Source of the DNA: Tetracentron sinense
Taxonomy: Eukaryota > Streptophyta > Magnoliopsida > Trochodendrales > Trochodendraceae
Assembly: GCA_015143295.1 (NCBI GenBank)
Contig: CM026554.1
Coordinates: 51,830,627-51,894,626 of the forward strand
Length of the DNA: 64,000 bases
Direction: 5' to 3'
In this document: piece by piece, positions 44,630-56,410 of the stretch
Layout of the letters: every line of letters begins with the position of its first letter
How positions within the stretch are numbered: position 1 is the stretch's first letter
Notes under the pieces: model-generated
Seen by the model: the letters and a program-made list of their open reading frames with translations, nothing else
The model's database searches: none
What the model was told of the DNA's origin: nothing
Made by a program: the position numbers and the translations under genes

Positions 44630-44997
44630 GTGTCCACTTTGACACCCATTAATTGTGGTTAAGACTCACTCTTAATCGTATCTTGTAAAAAGAAAAGCAC
44701 CGCTTTTCTAACTCGAAGCAGAGCTCCTCTTTGTATTTAAACTGTATTTTGTAATAGAAACCAAATCCTCTAAGGTGATGCAAATCCGGTTATCACCCCT
44801 CAAGTTGCCATGTGTTCCTTTTAATATTCAAAATAGTTTTTTTAATATAAAAAGAATTACTATTTTTTTTCTAAAAACCAAGGATGGGTGGGTGAACCCT
44901 AGGGGTAAATCTTAACCATAATTAAGGGTTATAAAAAGGGACACATGGCGACCTCAGGGGTGATAACCGGATTTTCACTGTAGAGGATTTGGTCTCC
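44630..44997. repeat. TTAACC-family half-arm followed by a full foldback element
   Basis: At 44630-44695, GCCACGTGTCCACTTTGACA and GTGGTTAAGACTCACTC form one arm. At about 44758-44997 a complete foldback has tips AAACCAAATCCTCTA and TAGAGGATTTGGTCT, the word CCGGTTATCACCCCT in both arms, and CCAAGGATGGGTGGGTGAAC. TTGTAAT occurs at both edges, possibly a shortened target duplication. 44360-44630 shows no gene. Confidence 0.6.
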
Positions 44998-45552
44998 TTG
45001 TAATCATTTAAACTCATTCACTCACGACTATTTGATTTTACATTGTATTTTTAACAGTCAGAAAATTTCGAAAAGTATATAAACGATATGGTTAAAAGCC
45101 TCTTATGCTGATTTTTTACTTGGGAAGAACCCCTATCCGGGCCCATTCAATGTGGGTCCTGAGTCTCCTGACCCACTTACATACAACACGGCTCTCTTGA
45201 AGAGACTTTCCCGTTAACCTTATTTCAAATCTAATCTTCCACGTCAAACTCTAGACATCTCAATTCGACCGTTGGAACCTTCCCAAACGGTCATCTCCAA
45301 GACTCAATGTACTATTCTCTTTGTTTTAAATCCCATACAAAACTAATAATCCAGAGTCAGAACAATCGTGTTTCAGATCTCTCTCTCTCTCTCTCTCTCA
45401 TACAGGTCTGAGATCTGTTCCCAGTTCTTCACAAATGTTTGACATTAAATCTCTGTTTCATTCACTTCAGTATTTTTTTTATTCAGTTGATCTCAAGATA
45501 GTCACTTAAAGTCGTCAATGGCTGTTTTTGTCAGGTACCCATCTGCAATTTA

Positions 45553-46186
45553 ATGGAGAAAATACTCGAAATGCCACTTGAAACTCCAACCCAATTAGAA
45601 AACAGTCTTTCGGGGGAGCGAACGCCGCCTCAGACTCTACAAAGTGATCAGAAATCCCAAAATTCCGGCAATGATTTGCGCAAAACTAGCACCCCAGATC
45701 GCCTTAGAGTCCCCAAAGCATTCAAATACCAAGAAAGGTACCTGCATTCTGCGATAGAGTGTCATAAAAATGATGGGTTGTTATCTTTGTTCTTGATCTA
45801 CAATTTGATATTAATTTGCAGGTATAGGAGTCCCACTGATCTTATGATGTCTCCTGTATCCAAAGGCCTTCTTGCCAGAAGCAGAAAGACTGGTGCACTC
45901 TTACCACCGGCTAAAAATCCACAGAAGGTTAGCTTATTCCAGGAGCTACTTTCATCTCTGCAATCTTTATAATTTGTTGTTCTTAATCTGCGAAAGTTAC
46001 ATTATGGCAGTCTAGTGGGTTTTGTGATTACTTAATGTAATTTCCAAAGATGGGACGTTCCAGAATTCTTAGATTTTCTCTAAAATGAATTCTGGCATTA
46101 CAATTGAGATTGTTTACCCATCCTGGTTTCTGATTTTGCAGCTTCTGGACCCAAGTTTTCAGGGTGTGGGTCTCTTGCAAATCTAA
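45553..46186 (+). CDS. Small conserved plant protein of unknown function
   Basis: Exons 45553-45737 and 45822-45927 join in phase (AG|G) across an 84-base intron with GT-AG ends. They give a basic, proline-rich protein with STPDRLRVPKAFKY, ERYRSPTDLMMSPVSKGLLA and RSRKTGALLPPAKNPQK. A third exon at 46142-46186, after TGATTTTGCAG, would finish it as LLDPSFQGVGLLQI, for 111 residues. An alternative last exon, NVSLGILNGRRDL, starts at about 46470. The core motif looks like a family I recall as MEE59-like, but the name is not secure. A CT microsatellite leader at 45378-45400 precedes it. 46187-47057 contains no other gene. Confidence 0.62.
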
Positions 46187-47057
46187 GATCAAAACTGGGG
46201 ATTTAGCAGAATCAAATGGGTTCTTGGACTTAATGAATTTGTTCGGATTAATGGTTTAAGATGGTGTTTAACCATTCAATAACTTTGAATTACATGCTTT
46301 ATCCTCAGGCTAATCTCTGAGCTGGATTTCTTTTTCTTATTTCTTTGTTCTTTTTCAAATCGAATGGGTTAGAACTTTTCAGGCTTTCATGAGGGTTCTA
46401 TTACTTGTAATCTTGAATATAATTCTGCAATAAGAAGAATTATCAGCTACTTTACATGTTTCTTGCAGAATGTTAGCCTAGGCATATTGAATGGAAGAAG
46501 AGACTTGTAGCATGTTTCTCACAGTACTGTATATTTACATGAATCAATGAGTTTACTAAATCCCACGAATCAGACTCCGAAATTTACCAGGGTTTTGAGA
46601 ACCCCCAAGTAACCATAGCGCGGGTGCTCTGCGCTAACAGGAGAGCGAGAGCGTCAATTTTAAATATAGCCTAGTGTAGGAGGAGTGGGAGCGCAAGGGT
46701 GGGTATTGCAAGGTTTTTTGGTTACCAAGTTCTGAACACTTGGCTCTTACAGATTTGTTTACCCCGACGCCATTTTTTGCTCTTGAATGGGAAGAGCTAA
46801 ACTAGCTGATCAATACAATATTTTAACCATGTGGTTCAATAAATGAGTCACACATTTTACATGGTATCAAGTAACAGCATTTTCAGCCAGTTCGGCGACA
46901 AGTGGGGACGCGGGGAGAGATTTTCTGATTGTGTGCCCTAGATTGTCTTTATATGAACAAGTTAATGCCCTTATCCTAGCATTGTGAAATGAAATTGGAG
47001 AACATATCTAAGTTGAAAGATATATAACATGGATGAGCGCTGATTAAAATGCTTCTC

Positions 47058-49222
47058 TTACTCCAGCCGGACTTCATACCACTGGATCGAACCGACCTCT
47101 CCATCAATCTCAAGTTCGCAGACAGACTTGACGAGGTGAGAAACAGCATCATCTATGGTTTTAAATCTTGCAAGATCCCGCGGCAAGGACTTGCCAGGCC
47201 ACTTTTCGAGCCAACCTTTCAATCTGACTTTTAACTCCTCCTCGGAAACAAACTCCTCACTCTGGCCAGGTTCCATCAGGACATAAGTGTCTGTCTGTAA
47301 ATTTGACCTTCTCCTCCTAATTGCGCAAATCTGATGATTTTTCCAAAGCCAATAAGGAATGAATTTTGGCATACACGCCTAGACAATGAGAGTATGCATA
47401 TAAGAAGAACAGGATTTGCATTATCACCCAATAGACTCATTTTGTTTCCTAGAAGATCTCCTGGGTGGGATGCATCCAATGGTGGTTATGCATGCCCTAG
47501 ATGTTAATAACACCGACAGGTCGGTGGACTTTTCTCCCATTTTTCCTCAAGCATATGCTCCTGTTACTAGAAAATCTGGTGCAACCTTTTCTTCTAGTGG
47601 GTACCTGGGGTTTAAGTCACCAATACATTCAGAACTTGAAATTTTCTTTCTGGTAGGTACCATGAATGGCTGTGAATTCCAGCTCTATTACACTCAATTC
47701 ACATTCGCTTTAGTTTACATCAAGGGGGCTTCCTTTGAACTTTTTAAGGAATGTAATCCTAGTGATTACAGAATTCCCTGAAGAAAATCCTAATATAAAT
47801 GCACTAGTATTGATAATTCCAATAATTAATAACTCTTAACGTAGTTTTGCATTCTAGCTGTGCATGATTGAGAATAAGCTGTGTTGTTTAAGATCAATAG
47901 AAAAAGAGGATGTTGATATTAAATAATGGAAGAGCTGGAAATCAGCAAATTATGATGAAATAAGACTAGAAAGGAAGATCAAACAGAATTATCTTTACCT
48001 TTACCCCATTTTTGCTCTGTCCTGCAATTTTGGGCAGTTTGGGGTAAACTGAAGACCACATATAGTCAGTTACAGCTACTGACCTTGCTTGAATAAATGG
48101 AACTTGAATACAGTTTCTTGACGATTGTTTGACTGCAAATAAAGCAGGAGGGATATAACACATTAAATAACTGAAGCTGTCAAAAGAAAATCAAAATATG
48201 TGTGTTGTATATTGGTTTTTGATTTGCATAAAAAAGAGATAGTACATAGTAGGCATACTGAGCTAGCAAAGGTAGCTGTTATGCCCACTATACTGCATCA
48301 AGCAAGTTCTGATATTCCTTTGAAGACTATTCATCTCTAATGAGATTTTTATTTTATTTTATTTTATTATTATTAATTTATTTATTTTTCCCGGCTGCTA
48401 TGCCCCTGCATCAACTGAGATAAATTATTGATTTATTTGTCTCCGGTAATTTAAATATCTTATCCTGGTCCATAAACCTAGTATCAACCTCTATCTCAAT
48501 AAGAACTTGTAGATATTTTTACCAATGAGTGAAACATGATGCAAATCGAAGAACACATTCACAGCAAAGGCTCAAAAAGTTACAAGAAAAAACCCATTCA
48601 AAGTTTTTATAAACTCTACTAAGCTCTGTAAATTCCTTCTTTCGCAGATTATATTCTACAATCCATGTTCATCCTGTACAAGTTAAACCATGACCCACTT
48701 GATTATACACATACAAGGCCTTCAAAATTTGAGTAATCTTACAGTACCCATTTGACATTCAGTTTCAACAAGCTCAATCGAAATTTAAAATATCACAATC
48801 AAAGTAATCAAACATGGAATATTCATTTCTGCATCTTTTGCCCCTCATCTTATTGGGTATCCCTTTTTTTGGCTGAAAAAAAAAACATATTTTTTTCTCT
48901 GCAACCAAAGCACAAACATCAAATGGGCAATCTAACTTTTTTTTTTTTTGGGTTAATAATTTACTTAAGACCAGGGAGCAAACCAAAACATAAAAAGTGC
49001 CCAGAATTCCATAAAAAACCAGTTAGTATATTTCATTTTCTTTTACATAAACTCACCCCTGAAACTAGTAGTCTGTTTTTTAAAAAAATTCCAGATAATT
49101 AAAAAGGTTCAAGAATAATCGAAGGAATAGAACTTACAGTTGAAGCTTTGAACTCCATTTTTCAATTGATGTTTCTCCAAAGCTCCCTCCACTGATATCA
49201 GATTCCTTGAAATGTTTAGCAT
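47058..49222 (-). CDS. CRR7: CRR7, chloroplast NDH complex assembly factor
   Basis: Protein CHLORORESPIRATORY REDUCTION 7 is a stromal factor needed to assemble the NDH (photosynthetic complex I) subcomplex A. Three exons join in frame: 49138-49222 (ATG to CAACT|GTAAGT), 47999-48132 (TTTGCAG acceptor, AAG|GTAAAG donor) and 47058-47330 (CATCAG acceptor), giving 163 residues. The last exon carries the conserved body: [60 protein letters not shown] and [20 protein letters not shown]. The first two exons, rich in Ser, Arg, Lys and hydrophobics with few acids, fit a chloroplast transit peptide. The first exon is less certain than the last, because another frame through it is also open. Confidence 0.86.
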
Positions 49223-49551
49223 TTTCTATGTATAAAATTACCTTCTTCTTTTCAGCTAGATATTCATACAATCAAGCATTTCTATACGAATAAAAATATT
49301 GGGGATAACAAGATAAAACTGTACCTCTACTTTTCTTAATCTGTTACCCTTCTTTTACATTATATTTGTAAAAGTACCCCCCAGATTCCTGTATTTTGAA
49401 ATTCCATTCCTTTTAAATAAGGAATGCTAGCTGCACCCTATAGTTATCTACTCTCATCGGTTAATTCCAGTTAGAATAATTGCTTTTAATATGTCGATAA
49501 AATTGTTGCTTAAATAGTTGCAAAAGTAATCGGGCGTTCGGAGGTTACTAT

Positions 49552-49975
49552 TGAGAGAGTCAACACCAACTCTCTCACTTCTAGAAATCTCTCTCACTCT
49601 CTCCAAGGTTCGTCTCTTCTCTCTCTAGAACCTTCTGCCCTTCTAGAGTTCTCTCTAAGCTTATCTATCTCTCTAGAAAAAGAGTTGATAGTGGTTTCTA
49701 AATATTTCCTAAGAAAGAATGTGAGAGAATGTTCTAGAAATCTAAAACATTTACATGTTTGTTATATAAAGGGGTTGGATTCTTTGGTTTGTATATAGAA
49801 GCACACAAGCTCTTAAGTGTGTCTTAAGTGTGTGTGAGTGAGCTCTAATATGAGTGTAAGTGTGTGAGGGTAAAGTGTGAGTATCTCTTGAATGTATTTA
49901 GGTGTTGTACATATTTGAGTTAGTTCATCAATAAAAACTTCTTTATTCTGGTTTCCGTTACTTCTATATTCAACA
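49552..49975 (+). mobile_element. Probable solo LTR, 424 bp
   Basis: It starts TGAGAGAGTCAAC and ends TATATTCAACA, with a TATATAAAGGGG box at about 49763 and CAATAAAAACTTC near 49930 as polyadenylation signal, the layout of an LTR. GTTACTAT lies at both edges (49544-49551 and 49976-49983). The eight-base match is longer than the usual five. The ends are not inverted repeats, which argues against a hAT element. Confidence 0.6.
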
Positions 49976-50429
49976 GTTACTATCCCGGGTTTAGTCTCAC
50001 CTCAGTTGGGAACAAGACTTCACAAGGTGTATAAGGGGCCATCAACCCTTCTTAAGTCAAGTCCTTTTGAAGTGGTTGCTTAGTGAGACCTAATAGCATT
50101 AAATTAAGAGCCACCACCAAACTCCTCCGTATTTCTACACTTATGCAAATAAAATGTGTGTGGGATTCCCCGTTACTACTAGTGAATTCATCACCAATTA
50201 ACACCAAAGATGATCTTAAGTATTAAATTTATGGAAACGTTGAACTCATCACTCAAAAAAAAAAAAAAAAACTCGGGGGCTATGCCCCGAACCCTAAGGC
50301 CACCTACCACAATCACATTAATTTTCTTGACACATGTACTTTGACCCCCCAAGAAAAAATTTCATACTCCACTAAGCATATTGAGAGTTTGAAAGCTTGC
50401 GTCAATTACTATCATTTCTCTTTAAATTT

Positions 50430-50797
50430 AGAAAGAAGTGCAACTATACTCTCAGGTCTTTCCTACTCTCAACATGAACCAACCACTTGTCCAATATCAC
50501 TTTCAAAAGTACACACTTTTCCATAGTGATTGCAGTGCTTTAAATTAGGATTTTGGACAGATTGTTGGTTCATGTTGAGAGTAGAAAAGACATGAGAGTA
50601 GGGCTAGCACTAGGGGTGTATTCGGGTCGGGCTTTTCCGGGCTTGGCCAAGCCTGGCTCGGCATGAAAGAATTTTTTCTAGGCTCGAAGCCTGACTCGGC
50701 TCGAAATCAAGCTCGAAAAATCAGTCCGAGGCTCGGCTTAAATTGATTCAAGCTCAAGTCGGGCTTGGCTTGGCTCAAGCTCGACTTGAATACTTTT

Positions 50798-50841
<44 letters not shown>

Positions 50842-50960
50842 ATGCTTGACTTGGCCCATTTGAGCCTAAAATTTGGGGTGATCTCAGGCCGAGCCGAGCC
50901 GAGCCGCACCAACAAGCCGATCGGGCTTTGTGCAGCCCTAGCTAGCACTCCTCTTAAATA
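50430..50960. mobile_element. GAGGAGTGCTAGC foldback MITE interrupted by a hAT MITE
   Basis: CTCTCAGGTCTTTCCTACTC and CTCAACATGAACC are inverted against GGTTCATGTTGAGAGTAG and AAAGACATGAGAGTAGGGC. The right tip GCTAGCACTCCTC is split off by the hAT MITE at 50611-50940, so the hAT inserted later. 49984-50430 holds no gene. Confidence 0.6.
50611..50940. mobile_element. hAT-type MITE with a perfect 8-bp target duplication
   Basis: It starts TAGGGGTGTATTCGGGTCGG and ends GATCGGGCTTTGTGCAGCCCTA-like, with GCTAGCAC at 50603-50610 and 50941-50948. The centre has about 20 AT units (50798-50838). Perfect 8-bp duplication and GGGC-rich ends identify a hAT MITE. Confidence 0.85.
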
Positions 50961-51095
50961 ATTAAATTTAGGCTTTGTCCGCGGATCGAATACAAACCAG
51001 ACCATTTATAAATGGATTAGGAGTCACCCCAAAGGCCCAAACCCGTAAGAAGGACATGTTGAGAGAAATTAATGAGCACTTGAGGAGGAGAGAGA

Positions 51096-51586
51096 GAATC
51101 GTTGGTGATGGCGCGAACGGCAAACAGAGTTAGTTATTGGGGAGCCGACACTCTCGCTCGACCTTCCATCGTCTTCTCTCTCAGAAACCCTAATTCCCTC
51201 TTACGATCCCTAATTCCTCTTATTCTCCATCGCTTCCGAGCAAATTTTGTTCAGTCCAGGTATATTCAAATTTATCTCTTGATTATAAGATCGATCAAGA
51301 TCAGGTTTTACCATAATTTGTTCTTCTCTTTTTGCGTTTTTTGTTTCTTCCCCTGATTGATTGAGATCTCTTCTTCTACTGTAATTGTGTAATAAGCTTA
51401 GCATTTGATTCCTTTTATAAATTTTCAATTGCGATTCATTCCCTTTTTTTTTTCAATTTCTTTTTTAATTACCCTATAGGCAAAGTCCAAAGGGGGACGG
51501 CTGATTTCCGGTGCCGCTTCCGGCAAGGTAATTAGAGCGGCTGGATCAGCAATCTCTTGGAAACATAGGGGTGTTTGATGATTCAA
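51096..51586 (+). other. Likely 5' leader exons with a 58-codon open frame
   Basis: Two exons fit: about 51070-51259 (CCAG|GTATAT donor) and 51480-51586 (CTATAG acceptor, TCAA|GTAAGT donor), then splicing to 53559. An ATG at 51108 opens MARTANRVSYWGADTLARPS and runs across the first junction to a TGA at 51502-51504, 58 residues, basic and Ser/Arg/Leu-rich like an organelle-targeting peptide. A stop at 53576-53578 separates it from the main frame at 53627. It may be an upstream ORF or a separate small gene. Confidence 0.45.
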
Positions 51587-53558
51587 GTAAGTTTCTTTAT
51601 TGATTGATAATTCTGTTTATCATTATGATGATTCTCTTAGGTTTTAACTGAATTGGACAGTTTGTGGTCCTTCTTCTTTGTGCATTCTTTTTGTCGCCAT
51701 TAATGAACGAAAAAACCTTTGACCAAATTCAGAATTTACAGATTGTACTTTTTCAGCTAGTTCATGGGACACCCATATTCCAGGACCATGCTAGCATCTG
51801 AAATTCATTTTGAAATTCACTTATAGTAGCTTACCATTGTTGGTGGGCTAAATGTGTATGTGGAATGTCAACCGAGAATTCCTCCGAGGAATGTGGACAA
51901 GAGTGCCGACTAAGAGAGATAAGGTGATCCAATCTCAGATCTGCCTAAACCAAATGTTCTGACCTTATTGATGGTATAAGAATTAACCTATGTGGAGGAC
52001 CACATAGGTTGGTCAAGAGGGGTGCGGTGGGAGGAGCATACTATAAGAATTGAAGATGAATGAGGTTGGATTTGGAATCTAGCAGAGTTACGGGGGCTTC
52101 TCTTAGGAAATATTCATGATCAAGATCCCTTTTAAGGAGTGGAACCTTTATTATTTCAAAGGAATTTGTTGCCAGCCCACGTACTATCAACTGCCCATGT
52201 ACTACCAATTTCCATCAACTGTCATTGTAATTGATAATATATCAAACTGCTGCCAACTGCACGACGTAAGCAGTGGATAGGTGAGCAAAAGACTCCCTTT
52301 GACACATAACAATCTCCGCTTCATCCACTCATGGTTATGCCATCCTTTAATGGACTTATACACCTGATATTGGCGATCTTATCTTTAGGCCAAGGACCTA
52401 TAGTGGGTTCGCTGTAATACAACCACTCGAGTAATTGATTTGGCACCTTTAGAAATGCATCACAAGATGCCCCGAGGGGAGATATGGACGTGTTAAGGTT
52501 AACATTTCTCCTCAAACCGCTAAACCAGAGACCCCTATTGACCTCCCATTTATTTCTCTAAAAGAATCAAACAAAACGGGCCATGGGCCTTGCCAGACCA
52601 CTTGAAATGCATCCGACTTAGCTAAGGTAATTAGAGCCCTGAGGATTGAGGATGCACCTGAAGGCCCTTGGACATACGACGTTCACCACGTGCTCGGGGC
52701 TTGAAGACAAGGCATCGTTCGCCATTTGTCCGGGGGCCTGGAGATAAGACGAACGCCACATGCCCAAGGTCCTTGGAGATACAACGTTTACCACATGCTA
52801 GGGGACTTGGACATAGTGTTTTAAAATGCGAGGGCGTGAGGCAAGGCATTTAGGACCTCAAGATGCATGAGGCGTAAACTTCTAACTCTTGTAATATCAG
52901 CACCATAGCACTTGGGATAACATACTGAAATTTGTGGATGGGAAATAGGACATTGATGAATATCCTGAAATGTTGGACAAGAAAGGCGGAGAATAAATAT
53001 CCTGAAATGTTGGACAAGAAAGGCGGAGAATAAATATCCTGAAATGTTGGTGCCATGGATATTTGCTCTTTTTATTATTCTTTTTATTGACCATCCAACT
53101 GAAGGCCATAGATTGTGATGGTTGGGATGTTCAATGGACCTGTATGTGTGAAGTAGCATTTGGATGGTTCAGGTTGATGACCATGACTTTCAAATGTATG
53201 GGTCCACATTAAGAAGATATGACTATTTTTTTTTTCCACTGATGCAACATCTTTTTCCATGTGTTTGTATTTATGGATGTGTGTTAGCATATCAAGCAAC
53301 CTTTGATTGTGCTATTCTTGTGTTTGTTGATTAGTTAATAATTCTCCCCAGAATTCCCGTTCTCTTGCAGAAACGGCCAAGTTATGTTGCTACGTTGTTT
53401 TTCTTTGTGTGTGTGTCTATTTTCTGAATAATTGATTAATTTATGATCTGTTCTTTATCCCAACCATCAACTGCACCACACATGAAATATCAGGATGTGC
53501 TTTCTATTTCTATATATGCAATTGTATTGGAAATCTTAATTTTCAAAGTCCATTGCAG
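51587..53558. other. Long intron of the serine-rich protein gene
   Basis: No coding exon is seen. It contains degenerate tandem copies of a roughly 60-base unit at about 52640-52810 (CTTGGACATACGACGTTCAC, CTTGGAGATACAACGTTTAC) and the 37-bp tandem repeat at 52960-53050. Confidence 0.5.
52960..53050 (+). repeat. 37-bp tandem repeat, about 2.5 copies
   Basis: ATATCCTGAAATGTTGGACA followed by AGAAAGGCGGAGAATAA repeats at 52960, 52997 and 53034 (partial) with almost no divergence. Confidence 0.95.
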
Positions 53559-53626
53559 CATGAAAACCTAGAATATGAGATGCTATAGGATCCTTGAAGC
53601 CTGAATCTGATCAGATAATTTCAGCT

Positions 53627-55279
53627 ATGGAATCTGAACATGGGAGTGGAATTAGTAAGCATCTGACACATCCCAAGGCAACTGTCAATGAAGGTGATCT
53701 GCTTACCCCAGGCAAAAAGTCAGGTTCTTTTTCTTCATCAGACTCTTCACCGGAAGATTTCTTCCAAGTGGATGCACAATTCTCTTCAAAAGATGGTAAA
53801 AAGAATGTTCCTAGTAACTCCTCTCCCAAATCTGAACGATCTGATCACGGGTCGCCAGGAAGCACATCACCACTTGAATTTTCTGGTTTTTCTCCTGAGT
53901 TGAGCTTTCCCAGAGTGTCAGCAATGCAATCCCCTCAGATCCAAATGATGGGTCGACCTGGAGACCCCAATTCATATAGGATTCCATCTTCTGTGTTTTC
54001 ATGCAGTAAATCCACAACACCGATGGAATGGAGTACGGCTTCCAATGAATCATTGTTCAGCATTCATATGGGGATGAACAGTTTTTCCAGAGATCATGTT
54101 TTTCTGTTGGGTAGGTCTGGAGAGCTGGGTAAGCCAGGAGAACTTAACAAGTCTGGCGAGTTGATCAACTTCCCAACTAGCCTGCCCCTGACAAATGCAG
54201 CAGTGGACACTGACAAAAAGAGTGCGGGTTCAAGGGAAGATTTGGGTTCAAGGGAAGATTTAGGTGTAACTGAAGCGGCAGCTGAAACTATGAAGGAGGT
54301 TTTAAGGGAAACTGCAGAAGGTCGTAGTAAGGGAAAGTATCCTCCTGCTGAGGGGATCTGTCTTTCCTCTAGCATCTCTCATCCTTCTGATGGGAGTGGA
54401 CGTTCTTTTGCATTTCCGATGTAAGTTGTGTGACTCTCTATTATACATAAACATGTATGTCGAACTTCTATAAATGTGGATGAATACTTGCATGCATGTG
54501 TTGTCCTATGATGTATGCATGTATGATATCTATAAAGATGGATGGATGGATGGGGCGCTATATATATATATATATTGTTTGTGTGGTCCGAGTCATGTAT
54601 TCATGCATTTACGTAGATAGTTTTGTTTTATATTTCAGGCTCACATACACAAGATATAAGAGTTTTTGAGAAAGTCTTTGCTTGCTTCTATTTTGTGCAT
54701 CCGATGTGTACATATGTACATTGGACATTAATATTTCTATTCACATGTATGTGCGCATATGTATATGTAAACATGTATATGAAGTTGCCTTCACCTTGGC
54801 TTTGTGGATGAGGAATGTACCGTGTGTTGCAGAAAGAAGTATGCATTGCCATTCTGCTACTGTCTAACAGTAGTTCTGCGTTCTGATACTATTCGAACTG
54901 TAGCTTAACAAACTTGTTCTTTCTCTATCTTTACTAATTGTAATCTGCATATGTTATTCATATGCATATGTAATCTGCATATGTTATTCATATTCAGTTT
55001 ATCCAAGTATATATTACTAAATGTTGTATACAAATAGTATCTCGTTTATTTCATCATACAACTGTACAGACATGTTCGTGTGCTGCATTTTCTATAGTTC
55101 CCATCTAATGTTTCGTTCTATTTTTGGTTCATTTCAGATTGACAGAAGGGGGAAGAAGTTGCTCAGGGAAGGTGGACACTGAGCGACATCAATCACAGCC
55201 ATGGTCCCCTGGAGCGAAGCCAAAGGCCGCTGAGTCTAAGTGGTTTCCTTGCTTCTGTTGTTGCACATTCTGGTGTTGA
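53627..55279 (+). CDS. Serine-rich plant protein with a cysteine-cluster C terminus
   Basis: Two coding exons, 53627-54420 and 55138-55279, join as CCG AT|A TTG and give 311 residues. The start is the first in-frame ATG after a stop at 53576-53578. The body is low in hydrophobics and rich in Ser, Pro, Glu and Gly (SGSFSSSDSSPEDFFQVD, SPKSERSDHGSPGSTSPLEF), probably disordered and with many SP/TP sites. GELGKPGELNKSGEL and SREDLGSREDLG are short internal repeats. The last residues, SKWFPCFCCCTFWC, are a cysteine cluster of the kind that can be S-acylated for membrane attachment. I recognise the general plant-specific type but not a named family, and no function is claimed. Upstream exons at 51.1-51.6 kb are probably its leader. 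Confidence 0.75.
54955..55012 (+). repeat. Short tandem repeat of AATCTGCATATGTTATTCATA
   Basis: AATCTGCATATGTTATTCAT occurs at about 54942 and again at about 54971, in the intron of the serine-rich protein gene. The unit is about 29 bases. Confidence 0.7.
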
Positions 55280-55855
55280 GAGGGTGAGAGCTCCAAACCT
55301 TCTCACCTTCTCCAGCAACAAACACTCAGTTTGACTCCACTCCTGTTCAAACTGCCTGCTTAACTTGTCCTTTTAGTTTTTCAGGGTTCAAAGTGTTGGG
55401 GTCTCCTTACAGGTTTTCTGTCTCTCTGGTCAATCAATGCGCATCCTCTCCATCTAGTAGTTTGAGGTCCAAACACAATTTTGTTTCAGATGCCTTGCTT
55501 GGTTTTTTATGTGAGATTAGTTGGTTTTATTGTTGAAAAGAAGATCAGAGGGAGGCAATGTTTTTGGAATCTGCATATCTGTTGCCAACGAAATCAGGAA
55601 GAAACTTGTATCAGATTCTAGTTTAGTGTTAATTGCACCTAAAAAGAATCTCCTTGTATAAATTCAAGTATTCAAGTACTTCTGTATATTTATTTTCTGA
55701 TACACAGAAAATGCATTAATGGTAGTGGAATCAGAGTCCTTCATATGTCATTGTTATTTATTCCATATATGTCTATAGATTGGTCTTGTAATATACAGTA
55801 GAAGTGATCTATGGCCTTGTAGTTGTAGGTGATGAAAGACAACCATGCATATGGC

Positions 55856-56410
55856 TAGGGTGTAACCGAGCCGAACTGAGTAGTAGGGTGTTCAGGCTTG
55901 AAACGTTAAGTAACAAGGGTGTTTGTGCTTAGCTCGAGCTTCAATATTCTTTTTCAAGCTCGGCTCATGAACAAAACTATTAGCTCAAGCTTGGTTTGAC
56001 TTGTTTACCTAGACAATTGAGCTCGAGCTCTTTTATTGCATGCATTTGTTATATTTTATACTTTTTAGATCAAATGTTCAAATTATTTTAGATCAATGGA
56101 CCAGATAAAAAACTTAAAACCTCTGTATATGATCTTAAAAATACATATAATAAATACTATAAATCAATAATTATTTTAGCATGCGTAAATACATATTATA
56201 AATACTTAACTTAATATATTATGATATTAAACGAGCTGAGCATTTAACAAGTTGAGTATATGCATGTTCGAGCTCGGCTCGTTATCCAAATGAGCTCGGT
56301 ATTCAAGTCCAAGATTGGTTCGTTTATTAGAAAAACAAGTTCAAATGAGCTCTTAACGAGTCAAGCTCGAACTGTTCATAAGCAACTCAGTTCGTTTACC
56401 AGCCCGGGAA
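55856..56410. repeat. Probable eroded hAT-type element
   Basis: The left end TAGGGTGTAACCGAGCCGAA and the right region TCAGTTCGTTTACCAGCCC are roughly inverted. The interior holds GAGCTCGGCTCGTT and AGCTCGAGC words typical of GAGCTC-rich hAT MITEs. No clean duplication was found. The 81-codon frame at 56260 is a shadow. Confidence 0.45.

Noticed and set aside
46600-46740. Apparent tRNA- or exon-like GC-rich block (GCGCGGGTGCTCTGCGC)
   Set aside because: No cloverleaf, A/B boxes or open frame with splice sites could be built.
47416-47781. Plus-strand frame of 121 codons
   Set aside because: It begins only with a TTG, lies within the second intron of CRR7 and has no splice partner or recognised motif. 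Kept as noise, though its composition is not absurd.
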